Below, piece by piece: positions 25,924 through 34,328 of a stretch of DNA of 64,000 nucleotides. The translations under genes and the position numbers were made by a program. The notes under the pieces were generated by a model. That model worked only from the letters and a program-made list of their open reading frames with translations, had not been told where the DNA came from and did not search any database. Numbering within the stretch: position 1 is the stretch's first letter; every line of letters begins with the position of its first letter. Source of the stretch: Kutzneria viridogrisea (GTDB lineage: Bacteria > Actinomycetota > Actinomycetes > Mycobacteriales > Pseudonocardiaceae); assembly GCA_014138725.1 (NCBI GenBank), contig JACJID010000009.1, positions 372,001 to 436,000 on the forward strand, given 5' to 3'.

Positions 25924-27152
25924 GGGGTCACCTCGACGATCTCCAGTTCGGGGATGGGAAAGACCAGCCGCCCACCCCACTGGCCCACGTACTTCAACTG
26001 GTCGACCAACTCGTCCCTCAAGTTCCAGGGCAGTACGAGCACGTAGTCCGGCCTGTCCTGCGCAATGCGTTCCGGTGCGTGGATCGGGATCCTGGTGCCC
26101 GGCGTGAAGCGACCGTGCTTGTACGGATTCCGGTCAACCGTGTACCTGACCAGGTCCGATCGGATCCCGCAGTGGTTGAGCAAGGTGTTGCCCTTGCCTG
26201 GAGCACCGTACCCAATGACCGTTTTGCCCTGATCCGCAGCGGCGATGAGGAACCTCAGCAGGTCGCGTCGCACCCCTGCGACCCGCTCACCAAAACCCTG
26301 GTGACCCGACAGGTCGTGCAGCCCGGCGGCCCGCTCGTCGGCGAGCACCTCGCGCAACCGCTTGGTCGGCTGTCCAGCCGCAGCGTCGGGCCTGGCCCAG
26401 ATCCTGATCGAGCCGCCGTGTGTGGGCAGGACTTCGACATCGACGACAGCCAGGCCACCGGTCGACAGCGCACGCTGAGCAGATGCGACGGTGTAGTACT
26501 GGAAGTGCTCGTGATAGATCGTGTCGTACTGGTTGTCTCGAACCAGGCTCAGCAGGTGCTGCACCTCGATCGACACCCACCCGTCGTCAGCGACCAGTTC
26601 CCGCAGCCCCTGCGTGAAACCGATGACGTCCGGGATATGCGCGTACACGTTGTTGGCCACGACGAGGTCCGCAGGACCGTGGTCGGCCCGCACCTTCGCG
26701 CCGGCCTCAGCGTCCAGGAATGCCGTCAACGTGGGCACACCCCGATCGCGGGCGACGGCGCCAACATTGGCCGCAGGCTCGATGCCCAGGCACCTGATCC
26801 CACGAGCAACGACGTGCTGCAGCAGGTAGCCGTCATTGCTCGCGACCTCGGCGACGAATGAATCCGCTCCGAGCCCGAGCCGCCGCACGGACTCGTCGAC
26901 GAACCGTTCGGCGTGATCCACCCAGCTTGACGAGTACGAGGAGAAGTAGGCGTACTCCGTGAACGTGTCCTCTGGCGTGATCAGCGGCGGCAACTGGGCG
27001 AGCATGCACTCACCACAGACGCGCAGGTGGAGTGGATAGTTCGGTTCAACCTCGTCAAGCTGCCCAGCGGTCAGGAACCGCTCGCAGGGCGGCGTCGCCC
27101 CGAGATCGACAACACTGTGCAGGTCGGCTGCACCACACAGACGGCACTTCAC
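25920..27152 (-). CDS. Nucleotide-sugar C-methyltransferase-like SAM-dependent enzyme
   Basis: 410 residues with three regions. The N-terminal zinc-binding module has CRLCGAADLHSVVDLG and RVCGECMLAQLPPL. The methyltransferase domain has FVAEVASNDGYLLQHVVARG (SAM loop), LGIEPAANVG and VVANNVYAHIPDV. The C-terminal putative binding domain has TVIGYGAPGKGNTLLNHCG and IPIHAPERIAQDRPDYVLVL. TylC3/NovU-type enzymes share this plan and C-methylate a keto nucleotide sugar at C3, giving a branched sugar. GTG at 27152 is 2 nt after the preceding stop. Confidence 0.85.
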   Translation of the reverse strand: MKCRLCGAADLHSVVDLGATPPCERFLTAGQLDEVEPNYPLHLRVCGECMLAQLPPLITPEDTFTEYAYFSSYSSSWVDHAERFVDESVRRLGLGADSFVAEVASNDGYLLQHVVARGIRCLGIEPAANVGAVARDRGVPTLTAFLDAEAGAKVRADHGPADLVVANNVYAHIPDVIGFTQGLRELVADDGWVSIEVQHLLSLVRDNQYDTIYHEHFQYYTVASAQRALSTGGLAVVDVEVLPTHGGSIRIWARPDAAAGQPTKRLREVLADERAAGLHDLSGHQGFGERVAGVRRDLLRFLIAAADQGKTVIGYGAPGKGNTLLNHCGIRSDLVRYTVDRNPYKHGRFTPGTRIPIHAPERIAQDRPDYVLVLPWNLRDELVDQLKYVGQWGGRLVFPIPELEIVEVTP

Positions 27153-27154
27153 GC

Positions 27155-28681
27155 TCAGTACGCTCCCTGGCCGCGGGCGACTGCCCGAACTGTCTTCCAC
27201 ATGATCAACGCGTCCAGAGCGAGTGACCAGTCCTCCACGTAGCGCAGGTCGAGCCTGACGGCTTCCTCCCACGGCAGGTCACTGCGGCCACTGACCTGCC
27301 ACAGTCCGGTCAAACCCGGCTTGACCAGGAGCCTGCGGCGCACGTCGGGACCGTACTTCTCGACTTCCTCCGGTAGCGGCGGACGAGGCCCGACCAGCGA
27401 CATCTTCCCGGCCAGCACGTTGATCAGCTGGGGTAGCTCGTCGATGGAGAACCTGCGCAACACTGCCCCCACCGAGGTCACCCTGGGATCGCGTCGCAGC
27501 TTGAACAGCGGACCGGCCGCCTCGTTGTCCGCGACCAAGTCCGATCGCCGCCGATCCGCGTCGACCACCATGGTCCTGAACTTGAGGATCGTGAACGGCT
27601 TGCCGTCCTTGCCGATCCGGCGCTGCCGATAGAAGGCAGGGCCCCGGTCGCTGACCCACACCGCGAGGGTGACCCCCAGCAGGACCGGGGACAGCAGCGT
27701 GAGCAGCGCTATCGCACCGATCCTGTCAACGATCTCCTTGACCACTCGACGCGCCCCGGTGAAGGTGGGCGCCGTGACGCGCAACAGCGGCAGTCCGAGC
27801 ACGCCGGTCACGTGAACGCGGGGTCCGGCGACCTCCATGAGCACCGGTGCGACGACCATCTCCGTGGACGTCCCTTCGAGTTGCCACGCCAGCCGCTGGA
27901 GCCTGCGTGGCGTCCAGTACGGGTCCGGTGTCACGGCGACAACCCGATAGCCGCCGCGCCGAACGTGGTCTGCCAACTCGTCGAGCCGGCCGACCACGGG
28001 AACACCCGCAATCTCGCCCCTGCCGAGTTGATCAGTCCTGCCACCCACGCAGACGGCCTCGACCCGCCACCCGTTGTGCGGCTCGCGACGAGTACGAGCG
28101 ATCAGGTCCGAGACCGTGTCCGCGCTGCCGGCGACCATCACCGGAAGCAGGCAACGTCCCACTCGGCGGCGACGGTGGAGCAACTGTCGAAGTACGTACC
28201 GCTGCGGGAAGAGCACCAACGCGATGACCGGCACGACGACGAAGACCCAGGCGCGAGAGCCAGGGATGTCAGCACCAAGGCAACCCATCGCCAGCACGAC
28301 GGCGGCTGCGCCCAGTGCACGGCCGAGGCGACGGAACTCCTCAGCGCCCTGGCCGAGCACGACCGGACTCCAGGCGCGGCACGCGATCAGGGAGCCGACG
28401 ACGGAGCCCATCGTCGCGAGAGCGAAGAGGACCGGCGGGTAGCCGTCCTTCCCAGCGGGGTGCCGCACTGTGTAGCCGACCGACAGCACGATCAACAGGG
28501 ACGAGAGAAGGTCGCCGACGAGGACTGCGGCCCGGTACTTCGTCTCCCACCCAGCGATCGGGGACTTGGTCGGCTGAGGTCCAGTGGCGTGCACAGACGG
28601 ACGAGTCGGGCCTGCGGGCCGGGGAATCGACACCGATCCCGCGAGTACGCCTCGCCGAAGCTGCCTCACCCGATCCCGCAT
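27155..28681 (-). CDS. Polyprenyl-phosphate sugar-1-phosphate transferase (WcaJ/WbaP-like)
   Basis: 508 residues. The N-terminal half has about four or five membrane segments and a Rossmann-like CoA-binding-type domain (PVMVAGSADTVSDLIARTR). The C-terminal catalytic domain has VVKEIVDRIGAIALLTLLSP, FYRQRRIGKDGKPFTILKFR, LRRFSIDELPQLINVLAGKM, SLVGPRPPLPEEVEKY and PGLTGLWQVSGRS. It starts repeat-unit synthesis by transferring hexose-1-phosphate to undecaprenyl phosphate. It is the first gene of the minus-strand run, with about 180 nt of predicted leader upstream. Confidence 0.9.
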   Translation of the reverse strand: MRDRVRQLRRGVLAGSVSIPRPAGPTRPSVHATGPQPTKSPIAGWETKYRAAVLVGDLLSSLLIVLSVGYTVRHPAGKDGYPPVLFALATMGSVVGSLIACRAWSPVVLGQGAEEFRRLGRALGAAAVVLAMGCLGADIPGSRAWVFVVVPVIALVLFPQRYVLRQLLHRRRRVGRCLLPVMVAGSADTVSDLIARTRREPHNGWRVEAVCVGGRTDQLGRGEIAGVPVVGRLDELADHVRRGGYRVVAVTPDPYWTPRRLQRLAWQLEGTSTEMVVAPVLMEVAGPRVHVTGVLGLPLLRVTAPTFTGARRVVKEIVDRIGAIALLTLLSPVLLGVTLAVWVSDRGPAFYRQRRIGKDGKPFTILKFRTMVVDADRRRSDLVADNEAAGPLFKLRRDPRVTSVGAVLRRFSIDELPQLINVLAGKMSLVGPRPPLPEEVEKYGPDVRRRLLVKPGLTGLWQVSGRSDLPWEEAVRLDLRYVEDWSLALDALIMWKTVRAVARGQGAY

Positions 28682-28740
28682 GCATGTCTCCCAAGATCAG
28701 CTGACTCGGCCACAATGAGAACAGAGCCCAACGGGCCGCC

Positions 28741-28860
28741 TCAGCGGGGGGAGTCGAACCGATGACGTCGGCGCTCTAGCCATGAACCCGGTTGATTCAA
28801 CAGCAAAGGGTATTGCGCACACCAGGGGCTGTTCTACCAACCCAAGGTGTCCCGCCCCAC
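28741..28860 (-). pseudogene. tRNA-like remnants (one resembling a tRNA-Thr without its anticodon arm)
   Basis: Read on the minus strand, 28741-28780 contains GGCTAGAGCGCCGAC joined directly to GTCATCGGTTCGACTCC. Those look like the D-arm/5' anticodon stem and the variable/T-arm of a tRNA-Thr(UGU)-type gene, with the anticodon loop and 3' stem absent. Further upstream are GGTTGGTAGAACAG (D-arm-like) and CCGGGTTCATGGC. The T-stem cannot pair properly, so no functional tRNA is made. The debris lies between the functional tRNA operon and the polysaccharide operon. The resemblance to tRNA-Thr is from memory. Confidence 0.45.
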
Positions 28861-28870
28861 ACGGGTGATC

Positions 28871-28899
28871 ATTACACCTTTCGTGCGAATGATACGCAA
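28871..28899 (-). promoter_or_regulatory. Candidate promoter of the polysaccharide operon
   Basis: On the minus strand, TTGCGT (28894-28899) and TGTAAT (28871-28876) are separated by 17 nt within the only AT-rich stretch of the region. The start would fall near 28863, giving a leader of about 180 nt to the sugar-transferase gene that includes the tRNA-like debris. Confidence 0.4.
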
Positions 28900-29017
28900 A
28901 AGTTACCGGAATTTTTGAACCCTACGTAACAATCCAGCGTAAGGAGTCACCCATAGCGGTGACCTGACGATGATCAAGATCGAGTTGAAATACTCACCGG
29001 CATCACAATGCCATACC

Positions 29018-29057
29018 TCAGAAAAGCAGTGAGGGCCACCAGTAGGTGGCCCTCACT
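29018..29057 (-). terminator. Terminator of the tRNA operon
   Basis: A perfect 13-bp stem (29028-29040 with 29045-29057) and 4-nt loop. On the minus strand it is followed by GCTTTTC. It lies about 65 nt beyond the 3' end of tRNA-Phe. Confidence 0.75.
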
Positions 29058-29120
29058 ACCTGATTCTACAAAACTTTGAATCCCCAAGGATTCTTGCCAC
29101 TACGCTCAAGCGTAGCCTTG

Positions 29121-29194
29121 TGGCCAGGGGCGGGGTCGAACCGCCGACCTACCGCTTTTCAGGCGGTCGCTCGTACCAACTGAGCTACCTGGCC
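29121..29194 (-). tRNA. tRNA-Phe(GAA)
   Basis: The acceptor stem GGCCAGG pairs with CCTGGCC, discriminator A at 29121. The D-arm is GCTC/GAGC, the anticodon stem ACCGC/GCGGT encloses CTGAAAA (anticodon GAA), and the T-arm is GGCGG-TTCGACC-CCGCC. All stems pair. No CCA is encoded. It is the last of three tandem tRNA genes. Confidence 0.95.
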
Positions 29195-29227
29195 AGGAAA
29201 CCCTGGTGATACCTGGGAATTTCCTTG

Positions 29228-29301
29228 CGACCCAGACGGGACTCGAACCCGCGACCTTCGCCGTGACAGGGCGACGCGCTAACCGACTGCGCCACTGGGC
29301 C
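29228..29301 (-). tRNA. tRNA-Asp(GTC)
   Basis: GGCCCAG pairs with CTGGGTC (one G-U pair). The anticodon loop is CTGTCAC (anticodon GTC), and the T-arm is CGCGGG-TTCGAGT-CCCGT with normal loop sequence. It is the middle gene of the Glu-Asp-Phe series, 33 nt from tRNA-Phe and 13 nt from tRNA-Glu. Confidence 0.95.
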
Positions 29302-29314
29302 TTGCTGTTTTTCG

Positions 29315-29387
29315 TGCCCCCAACGGGATTCGAACCCGCGCTACCGCCTTGAAAGGGCGGGGTCCTAGGCCGCTAGACGATGGGGAC
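29315..29387 (-). tRNA. tRNA-Glu(TTC)
   Basis: GTCCCCA pairs with TGGGGGC. The anticodon stem CCGCC/GGCGG encloses CTTTCAA (anticodon TTC). The T-arm has GCGGG-TTCGAAT-CCCGT. It is the first gene of the operon; the Glu-Asp-Phe order is common in actinobacteria. Confidence 0.95.
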
Positions 29388-29462
29388 TCGGTTTCCTCCG
29401 AACCTCCGAAGAGGGACCTTGGCTACCGGGCCCTCCAACGGCTGTCCGTTGGAAGCGAGACA

Positions 29463-29492
29463 AGCATATGACACGACACCCACATCTTCCAA
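29463..29492 (-). promoter_or_regulatory. Candidate promoter of the tRNA operon
   Basis: On the minus strand, TTGGAA (29487-29492), an 18-nt spacer, and TATGCT (29463-29468), about 75 nt upstream of tRNA-Glu. Confidence 0.5.
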
Positions 29493-29950
29493 AACGGGGG
29501 TCCACCAAGCCCCTCACCAGCAGTTTTGCCGCCAGCCACTCCAGAGGGCGACGCCGACGGGCCTGGTCGAGCCACCTCTGGGGCCGCCACAAGCACCTCA
29601 CTCGAGCGAGTGGCGTAGGACACACCTTGTCCCGAGGGTGACCGCTGCCCGCTCTGGTTCACAAGCCCCGTTGCACCAGGAGCGGCGAACAAAAGTCGCC
29701 ACTACAAATCACCCACGAGGGGGACTGATAGGCCAAATATGGGACAGCGGGGCAAACATCAATCACACACAGTGCTGACCGGCTCCACGCAAGGAGCGGT
29801 CCACGCACACAATTTCAGGCATCCGGGCGCTCAAACACGCAGGCGCGGAACATGCTCAAGATCAGCTCGACGGGTACCGGGACGTCCACTCACCCATTCG
29901 GTGACGGGCGGCCCCACGCAGGCGCAGAACCAGTGTGAAAGCGAGGACAA
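29493..29950. other. Noncoding stretch between the tRNA operon and the DUF222 gene
   Basis: I see no convincing gene here. The open frames on both strands lack ribosome binding sites and family features. A ribosome binding site for the next gene (GAGGACAA) closes it. No integrase, repeat or attachment core copying a tRNA 3' end was found. Confidence 0.4.
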
Positions 29951-30925
29951 GTGAAACCCCTTGATCAATTGACACAGGCCATGGACGCCGTACTCAACCT
30001 CAACCCCGAGTCGCTGCCGGACGAGGCCATCGCAAGCACCCTGCAGAGCCTGGTCGCACATGCGAATCGAGCACAGGCGGCGATCGTGATCTTTGCCGCG
30101 GCGATGACCGAGCGGAGGGCCCACGAGATCGCGGGACACAGCACCACCGCCGAGTTCCTCACACAGCGTTGCCACTACGCAGGACGCGAGGCAGTAAAGC
30201 TAGCCAACTACGCCCAACGACTCGAACACGCCTTGCCGCACACAGCGAGGGCGCTCCGCACAGGGCAGATCAACTGGCATCACGCAGCGACAGTGGTCCG
30301 CGCAGAAGAGGACCTCGGCGCGCACCGGGTACGGCGACACGAGCAGGCTTGGATCGCCAACGTGGCGGTCCACAGCGGCCCGGAGCGTTTGCAACGGGTC
30401 GTTCGAGCGCACGTTGAGGAGAACGGCTTGACCACCAAGCCGCCAACCACCTCAGAGGTGCAGGACGAGCCGCACGCCGCTCCCCCGCGGCCGACGCCTG
30501 ACTCGTTCCAACAACTCGGGGTTGACCCCAGTGCCGCAGCAATTGCTCCAGCCCAAGTGCCAACAGCACGGACGGCTCTGTGGAGCGACTCGCCCCCCGA
30601 GCAGTGCGGCGAGTTGGAACTGACGACCTCCAGGCGCAGCACAGATCAAGCAACCCTGCCGCGACTCGTCATTGGGCTCGGTCTCACACAGGTGTACTCC
30701 CCACAGCCTGGTCAGCCGACTCGACGCTGTGTGCACGACCTCTGCGCGTTGGACGCAGACTGGCGCGAGGTGCACTTCACGTTGCGGTGGCAGGACGATT
30801 CCGAGACGGCTTTCGCCTCAGTCCTCCCTCTGTGCGACCACCACTTCGCCGAGCTGCGCGCTCGCCGGCACGTCGCACCCGCAGCAGCGGCCAGTCGTGG
30901 CGCACGCGCCAAGCACGCAGCATGA
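29951..30925 (+). CDS. DUF222-domain protein without a canonical HNH module
   Basis: 324 residues. The N-terminal DUF222-like region (about 1-150) has DEAIASTLQSLVAHANRAQA, HEIAGHSTTAEFLTQRCHY and ALPHTARALRTGQINWHHA. DUF222 proteins in actinobacteria usually end in an HNH nuclease. Here the C-terminus has instead TRRCVHDLCALDADW and SVLPLCDHHFAELRARRH, a Cys/His set (CxxxxC, CxHH) that could bind zinc but lacks HNH spacing. GTG at 29951 has GAGGA 5 nt upstream. It might be a decayed or repurposed 13E12-type element protein. Function unknown. Confidence 0.65.
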   Translation: MKPLDQLTQAMDAVLNLNPESLPDEAIASTLQSLVAHANRAQAAIVIFAAAMTERRAHEIAGHSTTAEFLTQRCHYAGREAVKLANYAQRLEHALPHTARALRTGQINWHHAATVVRAEEDLGAHRVRRHEQAWIANVAVHSGPERLQRVVRAHVEENGLTTKPPTTSEVQDEPHAAPPRPTPDSFQQLGVDPSAAAIAPAQVPTARTALWSDSPPEQCGELELTTSRRSTDQATLPRLVIGLGLTQVYSPQPGQPTRRCVHDLCALDADWREVHFTLRWQDDSETAFASVLPLCDHHFAELRARRHVAPAAAASRGARAKHAA

Positions 30926-31001
30926 GACGCATACGCGGTGAGCGAGGAAGCCTTCAGGCTCATCAAGCCCAAAGGCCACCCGCCCCAGCCAACGCCTGCT
31001 T

Positions 31002-31241
31002 TCAGCGACGTACCGGCGGAACTCCGTCCTCACCAGGTACCAAGCCGAGCATCTCGAGAAGCTGACGGCAGTCCTCGACGTCGAGCGCACCACGAGCAAC
31101 GGCCAGCCGCGCCTGGTGGACCTGCTCCGACGAGATCCTGGACGGTTCGTCGTTCCGCTGTGCCGGCACGCCCGTGGAACCACGTGGCATGGCGTCGTCG
31201 TGTTGCCAGAGGAACTTCCTGACCTCTAAAGATCCGCTCAT
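31002..31241 (-). CDS. Small conserved-looking hypothetical protein
   Basis: 79 residues. The C-terminal half, ARLAVARGALDVEDCRQLLEMLGLVP, resembles a short actinobacterial family I recall from hypothetical proteins (DxxDCRxLLxMLGL). The N-terminal VRKFLWQHDDAMPRGSTG is basic. ATG at 31241 has GGAGG about 4 nt upstream, which singles this frame out from an overlapping plus-strand frame. Function unknown. It is divergent from the csoR operon. Confidence 0.55.
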   Translation of the reverse strand: MSGSLEVRKFLWQHDDAMPRGSTGVPAQRNDEPSRISSEQVHQARLAVARGALDVEDCRQLLEMLGLVPGEDGVPPVRR

Positions 31242-31433
31242 GGTGCCTCCCCGACTCGGCTCTCGGCGGCGAGGCTAAGCGAGGCACCCAGCCAGCCGCA
31301 GCCCCCCGGAGAGTGATTCCCCTCCGACGGAGAGTGACCGTGAGTTATGCGCAGGCACCCTGGACCACCGCGAGCTCACGACCTGAATCGATGCACTAGA
31401 AGTGAGGCGCCCACCACGACTGCCACATACCAC

Positions 31434-31452
31434 TACCCCGTAGGGGTATATT
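31434..31452 (+). promoter_or_regulatory. CsoR operator overlapping the -10 box of csoR
   Basis: TACCCC-GTA-GGGGTA (31434-31448) is a GC-rich palindrome of the CsoR operator type. Its right end runs into TATATT (31447-31452), a -10 box ending 7 nt before the csoR ATG at 31460. The mRNA should therefore start on or beside the ATG, and bound CsoR would block polymerase until Cu(I) releases it. Confidence 0.75.
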
Positions 31453-31459
31453 CGACACC

Positions 31460-31765
31460 ATGCCGGACGAGCAGACGAGCCATGAGTGGCCCTACGCCCA
31501 CCGCAAGGACGCCCACTTGCGGCGTCTGCGGCGTGTCGAGGGGCAGGTTCGAGGACTGCAGCGGATGGTCAACGACGACGTCTACTGCATCGACGTGCTC
31601 ACCCAGGTCTCAGCGGCCACGAAGGCACTACAGGCCTTCGCCCTGGAACTGCTTGAGGAGCACCTCGCTGGGTGCGTCGTCGATGCGGCTCGCAACAGCG
31701 ACGAGGCAGCGCAGGCGAAGGTACGCGAAGCGGCCGACGCGATCGCCCGGCTCGTCAAGTCCTGA
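31460..31765 (+). CDS. csoR: Copper-sensing repressor CsoR
   Basis: 101 residues, all helical, of the CsoR/RcnR family. The Cu(I) ligands Cys43 (VYCIDVL), His68 and Cys72 (EEHLAGC) are all present, the C-H-C set that separates copper sensors from other members. [16 protein letters not shown] is the DNA/tetramer helix. A palindromic operator overlaps its own -10 box, and copZ and copA follow. Together these show an autoregulated copper operon. No ribosome binding site is visible, in keeping with a leaderless mRNA. Confidence 0.92.
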   Translation: MPDEQTSHEWPYAHRKDAHLRRLRRVEGQVRGLQRMVNDDVYCIDVLTQVSAATKALQAFALELLEEHLAGCVVDAARNSDEAAQAKVREAADAIARLVKS

Positions 31766-31821
31766 CCTCGCCACCGGCAGTCACACATACCTGGCCGTGC
31801 GCCATTCAGAAGGGAACCGCG

Positions 31822-32031
31822 ATGAGCGTGACCGCGACCTACACCGTCACCGGCATGACCTGCCAGCACTGCGTGAGCTCAGTGACCGAGGAGCTGTCGG
31901 CGGTTCCAGGCGTGCAGGGCGTGTCTGTGAGCCTCGACACGGGCGCGGTGACCGTCACCAGCGAACGAGAGCTGACGACCGACGAGGTGTCCGCAGCAGT
32001 CGATGAGGCTGGCTACCAGCTCGCTGGCTGA
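31822..32031 (+). CDS. copZ: CopZ-like copper chaperone (HMA domain)
   Basis: 69 residues forming one heavy-metal-associated domain. GMTCQHC carries the Cu(I) ligands Cys14 and Cys17, followed by [14 protein letters not shown] and a closing [11 protein letters not shown]. It should hand Cu(I) to the P-type ATPase encoded 38 nt downstream. ATG at 31822 has AGAAGGGA upstream. Confidence 0.9.
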   Translation: MSVTATYTVTGMTCQHCVSSVTEELSAVPGVQGVSVSLDTGAVTVTSERELTTDEVSAAVDEAGYQLAG

Positions 32032-32069
32032 GCACCGACCGCCACAGCGCAGCACAGGAGGAGCGAATC

Positions 32070-34328
32070 GTGACGACCACGGAGTCACCGGCCGGGCACG
32101 GACGAGTTGAACTGGCTATCGGTGGCATGACTTGTGCCTCCTGCGCTGCGCGCATCGAGCGCAAGCTCAACAAGCGGGATGGCGTGTCGGCGACGGTGAA
32201 CTTCGCGACTGAGCGAGCGACCGTCACACACCGCTCAGACGTCACCGTGGACGAGTTGGTCTCCATCGTCGAGGCCGCAGGGTATGAGGCGACACCGCCA
32301 CGGTCACACGACGAGCCCGAAGACCAGCCAGAGTCCGCCGAGGACGAGCACACCACTGATCTTCGACTGCGCTTTGTCATCGCAGCATTCCTGGGAGCGC
32401 CGGTGCTGGCGATCTCGATGGTGCCGGTCCTGCAGTTCCCAGTGTGGCAGTGGGTCGTCCTCGCGCTGTCGACCACGGTGGTCTGGGTCTGCGGTTGGCC
32501 GTTTCACCGAGCTGCAGCCGTGAACCTCCGCCACGGCGCAACCACCATGGACACCCTGGTGTCGATGGGTGTGACGGTCGCATACCTGTGGTCCGTCTAC
32601 GCGCTCGTCTTCGGCGGCGCTGGTGTGGTCGGCATGCGCCACGAGTTCAGCATCGCGCCGTCCGCGCGAGCCGGAGCTGACGTCTATCTCGAAGTAGCCG
32701 TCGGCGTGACCATCTTCCTGTTGCTCGGTCGATGGCTGGAGGCACGTTCCAAGCGGAAGGCTGGCGCGGCCCTGCGGGCACTGCTCGCACTCGGCGCGAA
32801 GGACGTCGTGGTCCTGCGCGGAGACAGGGAACTGCGCATCCCGGTGGCTGAATTGGTGGTCGGCGATCTCTTCGTAGTGCGCCCCGGCGAGAAGATCGCC
32901 ACTGACGGTGCTGTCGAGATCGGCAGCTCAGCAATCGACCGTTCCATGGTCACCGGCGAGTCAGTTCCGGAGGAGGTCGGCGTCGGCGACGGGGTGGTCG
33001 GCGGCACCGTCAATGTCGGTGGGCGGCTCGTCGTTCGCGCAACCAGGGTTGGTACCGACACACAGCTCGCGCAGATGGCCAAGCTGGTCGAGCAGGCACA
33101 AACCGGCAAGGCCGAGGTCCAGCGCCTGGCAGACCGCATCTCGGCGGTGTTCGTCCCGATCGTCCTGGCGCTCGCATTGATCACCCTGGCCGGCTGGCTG
33201 GTCGCGGGCAAGCCAGTGGCGTTCGCTGTCACGACAGCGGTCGCCGTACTGGTGATCGCCTGCCCCTGCGCGCTCGGGCTCGCGACACCGACAGCCCTGC
33301 TGGTGGGTACCGGCCGTGGTGCACAGCTGGGCATTCTCGTGAAGGGCCCCGAGGTGCTGGAGTCCACTCGCAAGATCGACACCGTGGTGCTCGACAAAAC
33401 CGGCACCGTGACGACAGGTCAGATGGCCCTGGTCGAGGTCCGACCGGTTGCGGGTGTGGACCGACAGGACCTGCTGAGCTTCGCCGGCGCGGTCGAGCAG
33501 GCATCGGAGCACCCCATCGCGCGAGCCATCACCACAGGTGCGCAGTCCGAGCTTGGGTCCCTGCCTGCTGTGGAGGACTTCCGCAACACCGAGGGACTCG
33601 GCGTCGTGGGTGTGGTGGGCAGCACCGCGGTGCTGGTTGGTCGCCCACGGCTGCTCGCGGACTGGTCGATCGAGATCCCGGCCGAGTTGGCGGCGGTCCA
33701 ACGAGAGGCAGAGGCGAGCGGACGCACAGTGGTGGCGGTTGCCTGGGACGGCGCGGCCAAGGGCCTGATTGCCGTCTCGGACACCGTGAAGCAGGGCAGC
33801 GGCGAGGCGATCCGACTGCTGCGCGGGCTTGGTCTGCGCCCCGTGCTGCTCACCGGCGACAACTCCACGGTGGCCAACGCGGTCGCCGCCGAGGTGGGCA
33901 TCAGCCCAGCAGATGTGATTGCCGAGGTGCTGCCAGCCGACAAGGTCGCAGCGGTACGCAAGTTGCAGTCCGAGGGCCACACGGTGGCGATGGTCGGCGA
34001 TGGGGTCAACGACGCGCCCGCGCTGGCCGCCGCTGACCTCGGGCTGGCGATGGGGACCGGCACTGACGTCGCGATCGAGGCTGGCGATCTCACGCTGGTC
34101 CGCGGTGACCTGCGAGCTACCGCGGACGCGATCAGGCTGTCGCGCAGGACGCTGGCGACGATCAAGGGAAACCTGTTCTGGGCGTTCGCCTACAACGTCG
34201 CGGGGCTGCCGCTGGCTGCGCTCGGCCTGTTGAATCCGATGCTCGCCGGCGCGGCGATGGCGTTCTCCAGTGTGTTCGTCGTGACGAACAGCCTTCGGTT
34301 GCGCGGGTTCCAATCAAGCACTCGGTGA
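32070..34328 (+). CDS. copA: Copper-exporting P1B-type ATPase CopA
   Basis: 752 residues. One N-terminal HMA domain carries Cys22 and Cys25 in [13 protein letters not shown]. About eight membrane helices follow, with the CPC metal site at Cys398-Cys400 ([13 protein letters not shown]). The phosphorylation site is Asp442 in [10 protein letters not shown], with EHPIARA (nucleotide domain) and [18 protein letters not shown] (hinge). The SxxP-like [10 protein letters not shown] lies in the actuator domain. This is the Cu(I) subgroup, which exports copper from the cytoplasm. GTG at 32070 has AGGAGG 6-8 nt upstream. Confidence 0.93.
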   Translation: MTTTESPAGHGRVELAIGGMTCASCAARIERKLNKRDGVSATVNFATERATVTHRSDVTVDELVSIVEAAGYEATPPRSHDEPEDQPESAEDEHTTDLRLRFVIAAFLGAPVLAISMVPVLQFPVWQWVVLALSTTVVWVCGWPFHRAAAVNLRHGATTMDTLVSMGVTVAYLWSVYALVFGGAGVVGMRHEFSIAPSARAGADVYLEVAVGVTIFLLLGRWLEARSKRKAGAALRALLALGAKDVVVLRGDRELRIPVAELVVGDLFVVRPGEKIATDGAVEIGSSAIDRSMVTGESVPEEVGVGDGVVGGTVNVGGRLVVRATRVGTDTQLAQMAKLVEQAQTGKAEVQRLADRISAVFVPIVLALALITLAGWLVAGKPVAFAVTTAVAVLVIACPCALGLATPTALLVGTGRGAQLGILVKGPEVLESTRKIDTVVLDKTGTVTTGQMALVEVRPVAGVDRQDLLSFAGAVEQASEHPIARAITTGAQSELGSLPAVEDFRNTEGLGVVGVVGSTAVLVGRPRLLADWSIEIPAELAAVQREAEASGRTVVAVAWDGAAKGLIAVSDTVKQGSGEAIRLLRGLGLRPVLLTGDNSTVANAVAAEVGISPADVIAEVLPADKVAAVRKLQSEGHTVAMVGDGVNDAPALAAADLGLAMGTGTDVAIEAGDLTLVRGDLRATADAIRLSRRTLATIKGNLFWAFAYNVAGLPLAALGLLNPMLAGAAMAFSSVFVVTNSLRLRGFQSSTR

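Noticed and set aside
29493-29950. Integrative element boundary at the tRNA-Glu operon
   Set aside because: No integrase gene and no duplicated tRNA 3' end were seen on either side, so nothing supports an integrated element.
30938-31222. 94-residue plus-strand frame after the DUF222 gene
   Set aside because: It overlaps a minus-strand gene with a good ribosome binding site and a recognisable C-terminal motif; the plus frame becomes Arg/Pro-rich and has no family signal.
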